From a virus: a stretch of DNA of 35,242 bases. The notes under the pieces are model-generated. The model was not told the DNA's origin. It was given only the letters and a program-made list of their open reading frames with translations, and made no database searches. The translations under genes were made by a program, and so were the position numbers. Shown piece after piece: positions 22,772-29,055 of the stretch (within the stretch, counting starts at the first letter, position 1; every line of letters starts with the position of its first letter). The stretch lies in IMG/VR virus record IMGVR_UViG_3300031237_000020, positions 1 through 35,242 of that record; one strand, given 5' to 3'.

Positions 22772-23260
22772 TCAGGTTACCCGATTCCGTCCCTGGGTCA
22801 CCCGGCTCTTGGGGTCATGGCAGTTGGCACATAGAAGTTGGTACCGGCCCTCGTCGGTTCCGTCTCGAAGATCGTTCCTGATTGATCGGAGAGACGAGTA
22901 GTGGCCCCCGGACTCCCTGCGATGAGCGGCACCGTCATTCCGCACATGGTCAATATGCAGGGAGAGACGCCACCCGCATCGGTTGCACTTGTTCCCGAGT
23001 AGGTTGAGTATCTCATCCTTAACTCGGTAGTAGGCACGTAGGTTGGCTTGGCGCATCTGGGGGAGAACGCGCTCCTTGTTCTTCTTGTAGTACCCCCGCT
23101 GGTAGGCGTTGTACCGGGCGGGGTCGGCGTGGCGCTCCGCCCGTTTGCGGGCCGCTGCACACGGCTTGCAATGAGGGAACAGGTAACCCCGTTCCTTGTT
23201 GGTGACGGAGAAGTCTGTTGCGGGCTTCTCCTCCTGGCAAGTCTTGCAGGTCTTAGTCAT
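22772..23260 (-). CDS. HNH endonuclease, free-standing, behind the capsid terminator
   Basis: The 162-residue protein has a N-terminal zinc ribbon, KTCKTCQEEKPATDFSVTNKERGYLFPHCKPC, a basic linker (RKRAERHADPARYNAYQRGYYKKNKERV), and the nuclease core NKCNRCGWRLSLHIDHVRNDGAAHRR...LLCANCHDPKS. It is probably a homing endonuclease. ATG at 23260 was chosen; a GTG three codons earlier is possible. No Shine-Dalgarno is visible, and a TAnnnT element sits 7 nt upstream, which would place transcription start at or next to the ATG. The gene is less GC-rich than the structural genes around it. Confidence 0.9.
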   Translation of the reverse strand: MTKTCKTCQEEKPATDFSVTNKERGYLFPHCKPCAAARKRAERHADPARYNAYQRGYYKKNKERVLPQMRQANLRAYYRVKDEILNLLGNKCNRCGWRLSLHIDHVRNDGAAHRRESGGHYSSLRSIRNDLRDGTDEGRYQLLCANCHDPKSRVTQGRNRVT

Positions 23261-23267
23261 ATGAATC

Positions 23268-23297
23268 ACACTACAACAACTGAAGGGCGGAACGCAA
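23268..23297 (-). promoter_or_regulatory. Candidate promoter for the HNH gene at 22772
   Basis: Reading the minus strand, TTGCGT lies just after the capsid terminator and TAGTGT follows 18 nt later (23273-23268), 7 nt before the ATG. The -10 fits TAnnnT; the -35 is a weak match. This would give a leaderless transcript. Based on pattern only. Confidence 0.3.
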
Positions 23298-23324
23298 GAG
23301 GCCCCCGCATTGCGGGGGCCTCTT
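23296..23324 (-). terminator. Strong hairpin terminator after the major capsid gene
   Basis: A perfect 13-bp stem (23296-23308 with 23312-23324), AAGAGGCCCCCGC/GCGGGGGCCTCTT, closes a 3-nt loop 17 bp after the capsid stop. The arms end in AA/TT, so it could work in both directions. The T-tract on the minus strand is short. Confidence 0.85.
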
Positions 23325-23341
23325 TACGCTATACTCCCTAG

Positions 23342-24550
23342 TCACGCCTCAGAAAGGTCGGTCAAGCGAAAGTGCGTGTTCCTCTGGTCGGTTGCCAGCT
23401 CGTGGTACTTGAACAACGTCGCTTCGTAAGCGTCCTTGTCCACGACACGGCTGAGCACGGCACCGTCCTCGTCCATGAACTCCCACTCGGAGGCCATGAA
23501 CTCCACGAGGTGGTCGGTCGCGAGACCCGTCGCCTCGTTGTTCGGGTGGTCCCGGTCAACGGTCAGGGTTGCCGAGCCGACGGGGGTCTCGATGGCGAGG
23601 CCCTTGAATCCGCCCTTGAGGTCGTTGGTGTTGGCAAACCGCTTCTGTGCCTTGAGCTGGGCGGCGTAGTTGCGGCTGACCCCGTGGGAGGTGACGACCA
23701 TCCAGTGGTCCTGGCCGGACGAGATGTTTGTCTCGTCCATCGCCTTCTCGAACAGCGTGTCCGTGGGGGCACGGTTCGAGGACACGTTGTCGACGTAGGA
23801 GGCCCAGTCGCTATAGGTAGCGGGGTCCACGTCGAACAGGGTGCCCGACGCCTTGACGATGGTCTGGAGGCCGGTCAGCTCCTTCTGGCTGGAGCCATCC
23901 CCGCCTGCGCCGGAGCGGAAGACGTAGTGGGACGAGGACGTGGTGACGGCAGCACCGGAGATGACGAAGGTCTTGGCGGCACGGTCGACAGCGGACACCG
24001 TACGAGCGGATGCGATGGTGGTCGGGGACGCCACGGTACCGATGTCGATGACCATGCCGTTCTCGATCTGCCGCATCTGGACGGCGGTGAAGTTGGACGC
24101 CACGACAGTCGTGCTGGCGGTCGTGGTACCGAGGTTGCCGATGACGCCGTCGGAGGTTCCGTTCACCTGACGGTTCACGTCCCTCTTGAGGTCCTTGACG
24201 ACACCCTTGGTCTCGGACTCGACGGCCCGGACCCACGCGCCCTTGTTGGTCCTCATGGCTCGGATGACCGGGCCGGAGACCTGGATTCGACCGTAGTTGC
24301 GTCGAAGGTCGATGGTGGACTTCTTGTACCCCTGCGCCCCAGCGGTGGGCAGCGTGCCGCCCTCGGCGCGGGCACCCACACCCGAGTTGCGGGTGACGTG
24401 CAGCGAGAGGATGGCTTCGAGGCCTTCGGTGTCCTCGGTGTTCTTCTCGATCTGCGAGAGGGTGACGTTGATGTTGTTGAGCTGCTCACGGATGGTGGGC
24501 TGATAGTCCTGCTTCAGCGCATCCGAGGCGGTGGTCATGTCGAGACCCAT
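23342..24550 (-). CDS. Major capsid protein candidate (402 aa)
   Basis: The 402-residue protein starts after a GGAG site about 10 nt upstream of the ATG. It has an N-terminal helix, SDALKQDYQPTIREQLNNINVTLSQIEKN (about 10-38), then SLHVTRNSGVGARAEGGTLPTAGAQGYKKSTIDLRRNYGRIQVSG, in which the 'GARAEGGxLPxAGxQ...' segment resembles the extended loop of HK97-fold capsids, and a C-terminal region with DLKGGFKGLAIETPVGSATLTVDRDHP and EWEFMDEDGAVLSRV. Size, position after the scaffold and the isolated, terminator-bounded transcription unit all support this call. It has its own 165-bp leader region and terminator, consistent with very high expression. Confidence 0.9.
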   Translation of the reverse strand: MGLDMTTASDALKQDYQPTIREQLNNINVTLSQIEKNTEDTEGLEAILSLHVTRNSGVGARAEGGTLPTAGAQGYKKSTIDLRRNYGRIQVSGPVIRAMRTNKGAWVRAVESETKGVVKDLKRDVNRQVNGTSDGVIGNLGTTTASTTVVASNFTAVQMRQIENGMVIDIGTVASPTTIASARTVSAVDRAAKTFVISGAAVTTSSSHYVFRSGAGGDGSSQKELTGLQTIVKASGTLFDVDPATYSDWASYVDNVSSNRAPTDTLFEKAMDETNISSGQDHWMVVTSHGVSRNYAAQLKAQKRFANTNDLKGGFKGLAIETPVGSATLTVDRDHPNNEATGLATDHLVEFMASEWEFMDEDGAVLSRVVDKDAYEATLFKYHELATDQRNTHFRLTDLSEA

Positions 24551-24715
24551 GAGGCTGCTTCTCCTTCTTGGTAGATGCTCAAGTTAGGTTGCGGACGCCT
24601 CTGGGCACCTGGCCCGTTGGTCTCGACACCTGGCCGACCGACTGACATAAGCACAGCACAAAGCGGAGGGGCGTGTCAACGCCCCTCCGAAACTAACGCT
24701 GAGCATTACTTTCGG
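24551..24715 (-). promoter_or_regulatory. Longest intergenic region, in front of the capsid gene
   Basis: The 165 bp between scaffold and capsid genes hold, in minus-strand order: a perfect 11-bp hairpin (24664-24689), two direct copies of GGCCAGGTG (24635-24627 and 24614-24606; 21 bp apart, two helical turns), a TAACTT element (24596-24591) that could be a -10, and the GGAG ribosome binding site. No good -35 lies 17-18 bp upstream of TAACTT, which would fit a promoter that needs an activator bound at the repeats. This is inference. Confidence 0.4.
24664..24689 (-). terminator. Hairpin between scaffold and capsid genes
   Basis: CGGAGGGGCGT (24664-24674) pairs perfectly with ACGCCCCTCCG (24679-24689), 11 bp with a 4-nt loop. 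On the minus strand it is followed by CTTTGTGC, only a weak T-tract. It may be a partial terminator or an RNA stability or processing element. The minus-strand loop side also reads TTGACA, a consensus -35, but no -10 is present at proper spacing. Confidence 0.6.
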
Positions 24716-25486
24716 TCAGGAGTAGGCAGCCTCAGCGCGAGCCTTGGCGGCAGCGCGGGACTCCGCCCACGTCTTCGGGGAAGACCCGGACTGGTCATCC
24801 GGGACAGCCCCGGCGGTGTTCGGGGTTGGACGAACCGGCCAACTAGCGGACCCCTTGCGGACGCTTTCCGCAAACTGGTCGATGATTGCCTGCCGGTCCT
24901 GGAGAATCGCCTCGTGAGCGGCCTTCAGGTCCCCCTTTGTCTCGAACTGCGCCCGCCACATGAGTTGGGCGTAGTCCGGCTTCCCCTCCTCGTACCCGAG
25001 GGCCTTCGCTTCGGAGATCACCTCCTGCACGGCCTTCTCCTGGAGGGCATCAGCCTGCTTCTGGGCCTCAATCCTCTCCAGATCCGAACGCGTGAGCGGG
25101 CGGTTCGGGTCGTCTCCGTCGGGGCCGAGGATTTCCTTGGCGACCGCCGCCATTCGCTCAGCGGCCTCGCGCTGTAGCCCGATGTCCTCGGAAGCGAGAC
25201 CGGAAGCGATCTCAAGGAACGCTGCCTTCTCGTCGTCCCCGTAGCCAGTGAACGCCTCCTCGTACGCCTTGACAGCGATTCTACGCTCCGCTGCCTCGTC
25301 TCGGAGTTGCCTCACGTACGGGCGGAGTGTCTCCGGGATGGTCGAGTCCTCGGGCTCGGGGTCCGCAACCGGAGCGGGCTCCGCCACGGGGGGCGGGGGG
25401 TCTGTGGGCGGGTCAGGATCCGGGGAAGCCGGTACTTCAGGCTCCGGCGGATCTTCGGGTGTGTCAATGTCAGGCGTGTCCGTCAA
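24716..25486 (-). CDS. Scaffolding protein candidate (256 aa)
   Basis: The 256-residue protein is acidic with a proline-rich, probably disordered N terminus (TPEDPPEPEVPASPDPDPPTD) and a helical, Ala/Glu/Gln-rich core (YVRQLRDEAAERRIAVKAYEEAF; SDLERIEAQKQADALQEKAVQEVISEAK), ending in a flexible tail with basic residues (ESRAAAKARAEAAYS). That composition and the slot between portal and capsid are typical of phage scaffolds. The start appears to be TTG (25484-25486), with GGAGG 9 nt upstream; no ATG or GTG gives a better fit. Confidence 0.8.
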   Translation of the reverse strand: MTDTPDIDTPEDPPEPEVPASPDPDPPTDPPPPVAEPAPVADPEPEDSTIPETLRPYVRQLRDEAAERRIAVKAYEEAFTGYGDDEKAAFLEIASGLASEDIGLQREAAERMAAVAKEILGPDGDDPNRPLTRSDLERIEAQKQADALQEKAVQEVISEAKALGYEEGKPDYAQLMWRAQFETKGDLKAAHEAILQDRQAIIDQFAESVRKGSASWPVRPTPNTAGAVPDDQSGSSPKTWAESRAAAKARAEAAYS

Positions 25487-25510
25487 GGACCCATACCTCC
25501 AGGTTGTTGA

Positions 25511-27499
25511 TTACATGGGTGGGGCGGGTTCGATCGGGGCCTCGGCTCCCGGTTCCTCCGGCGGGGTTCCAGCCGGGGACATCCCGGCGTTCACCTCAGC
25601 GGGGGCAAGCGTAGTTGACCCGTAGCCATCAGGCACGGCAGCGAGCACCGGGTCAACAGCGGCGCGGGCACGCATACTGCCTGCCTCCTCGGCTGCCATC
25701 GTGACGTGCGCCTGACGGTGGTCCTCGAAGATGGTCTTGACACTGTCATCAAGCATCTCGTAGTCCGGGGACTTGCAGTAGTCATTCAGCTCATTCAGGT
25801 GAATGTCGTGCTTGTCGAATGACTCCGGGACCGCCGGACGGCCAAGAGACATCATGTGATTCTCCCGGCGAGCCTTCGCTGTGTCCGGGTTCACCCGGTC
25901 AATGAGACTACGGTACCCAGGAACCTCAGCGATAGTGGCGAACTGCTCGAAGGTCGTGATGAGTCCCATGGTCACGAGCTTCTCAGCCAGGGCAGCCATG
26001 GCAGCCTTGTTGCGCGGGAGCACCGACTCCATCGGAACGGTTGCTCGGAGTTGCCCCTTGAGGTCCGCCCCGGTCCAGTGAGCCGTCGTAGGAGGCTGGC
26101 TGGGGGTGCGGACAATAGCCTCACGAGTGGTCATCACGTTGGCCGCGTAAAGCTGTAGGCACATGGTCGCCACCTTCGACCACACAACCGCCGAAGTCTT
26201 GACCAACTTCCCTACGGGGGTAGTGTCCTGCTCAGCAAGCACGGACAACCCGTACCCGGACTCGATGTTGACCGGCGCTTCGCCTCTGGAGATGTCGTGG
26301 ACGCCCATGATGTCGTCCATCTCCTCCCGTAGGCGCACGGGCTGCTCGATCCACCAAGCGGGCATCTGCGCCGGGGAGATCCACTCCGGGTGGGCGAGTC
26401 CGTCAGGATACGGAACCTGCTCGCCGGGTAGATCCGTGAAGTGCTCCATCAGGTCAATGCTGCTCTGCGGGACAGCGAGTCGGGCGTTCCCGGCGTTCTT
26501 CATGTGCTCGATGATCGAGGACCAGGAAGCGTTGTAAGCAACCTGCACAGGACGGGCCATGGTGAGCACAGTTTCCCCCGCCCACTTCGTCTCAATCGGG
26601 GTCTCGCACCCGAGAGCGAAGTTCAGGTGGTCAGTGAAGGGGAACGGCCACGGCTTCACTCCTCCCCCTACGATCTCGTTCCCGACAACGACGGCGATAG
26701 CCCCGTCGGGGCGGTTGGGGTTGGGGCGCTCGTAATAGGTGAGGACGAGGGTCAGATCCGCCGAATCATCCGAGGAACCTCCGGCGTGCTCGGATAGGAG
26801 CTTCCGCTGGAACGGGGTCATGCCTGCGGAGGCATCAGCGGCGGGCAGGGCCGAGAGTCCGTAGGACCCCATCACGGTTGACGGGGGTAGGGCCTCACAC
26901 TTGATCCACCAGGATGCCCGCTCGGCATCCCGTACTCCAGGCTCAACCGCTACCTCGGCAATGGACAGGACCGTTTCGACAGTATCCCCGCCCATGACAG
27001 GCTCAGCACCGGAATCAGCGTCCCCTGGGAGTACGGCGGTCCCGGCCTTCGGATCCCAGTCCACACAGACGACGGCGGTGCCACCCTTCCAGGCGGTCCA
27101 GTACCACTCCTCGCGGAGCTTCTCCCAGTCATGCTCCACACGGGTTACTTCCACGATTGACTCAGCGATCTTCGCCCCCCGGATGGAAGCGTCATCCGCT
27201 GCACTCGGGGGTACCTCGAAGGTCAGCTCCCGCTGCATAGCTTTCGAGATGATGATTCGAGAGTTGGGCCACAGACGGTTCATGGTGGCCTGCACCCGCT
27301 CCGGGTCTCTCGGGATCTCATCCAGTCGGCGGGTCTGCGGGTGAAACCAGACCCACTGGCTCCCGAGCAGGAAAGCGTGGTTCAGCCAGTAGTCCTGCAT
27401 CTCGGCGCGAGTTGTACGCAGAGAGAGGTCATAACGTGACCGTACAAACCGAGCGTCCACAGGCCCCTTGGGGTCAATGGGGTTGTCGGTCTTCGCCAC
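25511..27499 (-). CDS. Portal protein (662 aa)
   Basis: The 662-residue protein matches podovirus-type portals in length and layout: an N-terminal helical and beta region with WLNHAFLLGSQWVWFHPQTRRLDEIPRDPERVQATMNRLWPNSRIIISKAM, the stretch ALGCETPIETKWAGETVLTMARPVQVAYNASWSSIIEHMKNAGNARLAVP, and a C-terminal GVHDISRGEAPVNIESGYGLSVLAEQD, a motif common to portals of this class ('S.GxxP...SG.ai..L.E'). It forms the dodecameric packaging vertex. Start is GTG, 9 nt after the preceding stop; no strong Shine-Dalgarno is seen. It ends in a low-complexity PPEEPGAEAPIEPAPPM tail. Confidence 0.9.
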   Translation of the reverse strand: MAKTDNPIDPKGPVDARFVRSRYDLSLRTTRAEMQDYWLNHAFLLGSQWVWFHPQTRRLDEIPRDPERVQATMNRLWPNSRIIISKAMQRELTFEVPPSAADDASIRGAKIAESIVEVTRVEHDWEKLREEWYWTAWKGGTAVVCVDWDPKAGTAVLPGDADSGAEPVMGGDTVETVLSIAEVAVEPGVRDAERASWWIKCEALPPSTVMGSYGLSALPAADASAGMTPFQRKLLSEHAGGSSDDSADLTLVLTYYERPNPNRPDGAIAVVVGNEIVGGGVKPWPFPFTDHLNFALGCETPIETKWAGETVLTMARPVQVAYNASWSSIIEHMKNAGNARLAVPQSSIDLMEHFTDLPGEQVPYPDGLAHPEWISPAQMPAWWIEQPVRLREEMDDIMGVHDISRGEAPVNIESGYGLSVLAEQDTTPVGKLVKTSAVVWSKVATMCLQLYAANVMTTREAIVRTPSQPPTTAHWTGADLKGQLRATVPMESVLPRNKAAMAALAEKLVTMGLITTFEQFATIAEVPGYRSLIDRVNPDTAKARRENHMMSLGRPAVPESFDKHDIHLNELNDYCKSPDYEMLDDSVKTIFEDHRQAHVTMAAEEAGSMRARAAVDPVLAAVPDGYGSTTLAPAEVNAGMSPAGTPPEEPGAEAPIEPAPPM

Positions 27500-27508
27500 A
27501 GGGGAAGG

Positions 27509-27733
27509 TTACAGCCCGAGCGGGAGAACCGCCCGATAGCGGTCCTCCGGTTCCGTCTGCGCCGGGGGACGAGACGAGATCTGCATGGTGGCGAACTGCT
27601 GGGGAGTGTCAGCAAGGATGTGATTCACGAGGAACCGTCGCTCCTCGGCAGCCGTTGTGTTCAGACGGAAGAACAGGAAGGCAAGGGCAGCCTGCCCCCC
27701 GGCAAGGGCAAAGGCGAGAACGAGGGCGATCAC
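27509..27733 (-). CDS. Single-TM membrane protein in the packaging region (74 aa)
   Basis: The 74-residue protein opens directly with a membrane segment, MIALVLAFALAGGQAALAFLFF, then RLNTTAAEERRFLVNHILADTPQQFATMQISSRPP and a short polar tail. The GTG start forms a GTGA overlap with the preceding stop; the frame is open further upstream, but that part is basic and shadow-like. It could be a holin, spanin-like or capsid-assembly membrane factor. There is no lipobox and only one pass. Of the membrane proteins in the window this is the only one on the same strand as the endolysin. Confidence 0.6.
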   Translation of the reverse strand: MIALVLAFALAGGQAALAFLFFRLNTTAAEERRFLVNHILADTPQQFATMQISSRPPAQTEPEDRYRAVLPLGL

Positions 27734-28062
27734 GCCGCTTCCTCCTCGACCCCGAGAAGTCGCTTGAGAACGGCGATGTCCGCCTCCTGCTGCTCGCACC
27801 GAGCGTGGATCTCGTCGGAGTACCGCTTGTGCTCGTCCACCAGATCGAAGGCGATGTCCACCTCAGCCGACGGGACGAACCCGATCAGGTAAGCGGCCTC
27901 CTCGATGCAGGAGACACAGATGTCAAAGTCGCCCTCCATCTCGATGTAGACACCACAGGTGAGCGCCTTCTTACCGTCCTTCACCTTGTTCTCAGTCCCG
28001 CACACCGAGCAAACCCCGCCACGAGATGCGGAAGTGAAGGTCTCAATGATATCCCAAGCCAT
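27730..28062 (-). CDS. Zinc-ribbon protein with C-terminal helix (110 aa)
   Basis: The 110-residue protein has two CxxC pairs, CSVCGTENKVKDGKKALTCGVYIEMEGDFDICVSCIEEA, a plausible treble-clef or zinc-ribbon site, followed by a long helix, DLVDEHKRYSDEIHARCEQQEADIAVLKRLLGVEEEAA, with a heptad-like pattern. No family is recognised. It is TAATG-coupled to the endonuclease VII-like gene upstream and GTGA-coupled to the membrane gene downstream, so the three may be a co-acquired cassette. Confidence 0.65.
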   Translation of the reverse strand: MAWDIIETFTSASRGGVCSVCGTENKVKDGKKALTCGVYIEMEGDFDICVSCIEEAAYLIGFVPSAEVDIAFDLVDEHKRYSDEIHARCEQQEADIAVLKRLLGVEEEAA

Positions 28063-28586
28063 TAGAGGCTCCTCTTTAGGTAGGCAGCGGCTTTCTCGAC
28101 TAGACCCAGGTCGTCTTTGAACTGACCAAGTCCCCGGTTACACAACGTGCATAGTAACCCACGGACAACCCCTGTGTCGTGGCAGTGGTCCACGTCGAGA
28201 ATGCCCCTCTCGGGGGACCCCGCCCTACCGCAGATAGCGCACACACCCCTCTGGTGACCTAGCATTCGATCATACTCCTCAGAGTTGATTCCAAAGTTAC
28301 GAATCAGATTCCGGTTCCTAGCGGCTATCTTTGCCTTGGGAGTCTTTCTATAGGCCGCCCCGTTTGTGGCGTTGCACGCTCGGCAGACACCCTGCCCCTT
28401 GTTGTAACCACTCGGCGGGCTTGGGTCATGGCAGGAACCGCACCTCCTGGGAGATTTCCTCTGGTACCCAGCAGATTTAGTTCTCTGGCACACTCGACAA
28501 TACGCCTGTCTTCCCGTGGCAGAACCTGACGCTCTGTTGAACTGAGTTGGATCCTTCTGTTCACCGCATTCAGAGCATTTCAGCAC
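28062..28586 (-). CDS. Endonuclease VII-type HNH nuclease (174 aa)
   Basis: The protein has an N-terminal zinc ribbon, KCSECGEQKDPTQFNRASGSATGRQAYCRVCQ, a second CGSCHDPSPPSGY...CRACNAT cysteine block, then the endonuclease VII core: FGINSEEYDRMLGHQRGVCAICG...GILDVDHCHDTGVVRGLLCTLCNRGLGQFKDD. T4 endonuclease VII resolves branched DNA for packaging, but actinobacterial phage copies are often mobile. GTG at 28586 was chosen because an extended -10-like TGCTATTCT ends 6 nt upstream, predicting transcription start at the GTG. The frame stays open up to 28649, but that part overlaps the terminator hairpin. Lower GC than its neighbours. Confidence 0.88.
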   Translation of the reverse strand: MLKCSECGEQKDPTQFNRASGSATGRQAYCRVCQRTKSAGYQRKSPRRCGSCHDPSPPSGYNKGQGVCRACNATNGAAYRKTPKAKIAARNRNLIRNFGINSEEYDRMLGHQRGVCAICGRAGSPERGILDVDHCHDTGVVRGLLCTLCNRGLGQFKDDLGLVEKAAAYLKRSL

Positions 28587-28592
28587 ACGAAC

Positions 28593-28601
28593 AGAATAGC
28601 A
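28593..28601 (-). promoter_or_regulatory. Candidate extended -10 for the endonuclease VII-like gene
   Basis: On the minus strand TGCTATTCT (28601-28593) fits the extended -10 pattern TGnTAnnnT. With standard spacing the first transcribed base would be 28586, the G of the GTG start, i.e. a leaderless mRNA. There is no good -35. Confidence 0.35.
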
Positions 28602-28611
28602 GTAGCCAGTG

Positions 28612-28643
28612 AAATATGAAAGGACCGGAGCAAACTCCGGCCC
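28612..28643 (-). terminator. Intrinsic terminator after the terminase / small-protein unit
   Basis: On the minus strand GGGCCGGAG and CTCCGGTCC form a 9-bp stem with one G-U pair (28643-28635 and 28630-28622), loop TTTG, followed by TTTCATATTT. The T-rich tail is only on this strand, so it acts on minus-strand transcripts. A second 6-bp hairpin, ACCACC/GGTGGT (28680-28697), lies directly after the stop of the upstream gene. Confidence 0.75.
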
Positions 28644-28698
28644 CTCCACCCGTTTGAGGCCGTGGACACCCGATGAAGGACCACCCTAGCAGGTGGTA

Positions 28699-28989
28699 CT
28701 AGTTACCGGACACCCGGACGTACACCGTGATGGTCGACTGGTCCGAGGCGTTGGTGGCCTCCGTGCCGAGGGCGGTGTAGAGCAGGATCTTCTGGTTCGT
28801 GTGGTCGTAGACCCCGATCCTGCTGGCGTGCGGATACACGAACAGCGTGTCCACCGAGGACAGGCCGAAGTCAGACGCGGCCACAGCCTCGCCGCCCGTT
28901 GGGTACGAGGAGTCGAACAGCACGGTGGCCGTCAGCTCCCGCTTGTTCCCCTTGACTGTCCGCTGAACGTCGGTGATTGTGAGGGCCAC
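28699..28989 (-). CDS. Small beta-rich virion protein candidate (96 aa)
   Basis: The 96-residue protein is MALTITDVQRTVKGNKRELTATVLFDSSYPTGGEAV-like, then ASDFGLSSVDTLFVYPHASRIGVYDHTN and a C-terminal ITVYVRVSGN strand. The 'GNKR...T..FD.SYPTGGE.....DFGL..VD' pattern recurs in small proteins next to head genes of many phages; a decoration or head-tail role is guessed. It has a good GGAG site 6 nt before the GTG start and a 66-bp non-coding leader, so it may be strongly translated. Two hairpins follow it. Confidence 0.72.
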   Translation of the reverse strand: MALTITDVQRTVKGNKRELTATVLFDSSYPTGGEAVAASDFGLSSVDTLFVYPHASRIGVYDHTNQKILLYTALGTEATNASDQSTITVYVRVSGN

Positions 28990-29055
28990 AAGTGCTCCTT
29001 TGTAGGCGGGCGCTCTGCCCTTTGCGGAAAGCGTAGCCCCCCGCCGGGACGCCCG
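28990..29055 (-). other. Short non-coding gap between terminase and small virion gene
   Basis: The 66 bp hold only the GGAG ribosome binding site of the downstream gene near its end. I see no clear promoter or terminator in the rest. Confidence 0.5.

Noticed and set aside
23322-23336. TATACT on the plus strand next to the capsid terminator as a promoter
   Set aside because: It would transcribe antisense to the capsid gene, with the terminator hairpin occupying the -35 region.
23372-24574. A 400-codon open frame on the plus strand across the capsid gene
   Set aside because: Composition (Val, Gly, Arg, His rich) is typical of an antisense shadow of a GC-rich gene; the minus-strand capsid call has a ribosome binding site and family features.
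24674-24679. TTGACA on the minus strand in the scaffold-capsid hairpin as a -35 box
   Set aside because: No acceptable -10 lies 16-19 bp downstream; it is part of a perfect hairpin, which explains the sequence better.
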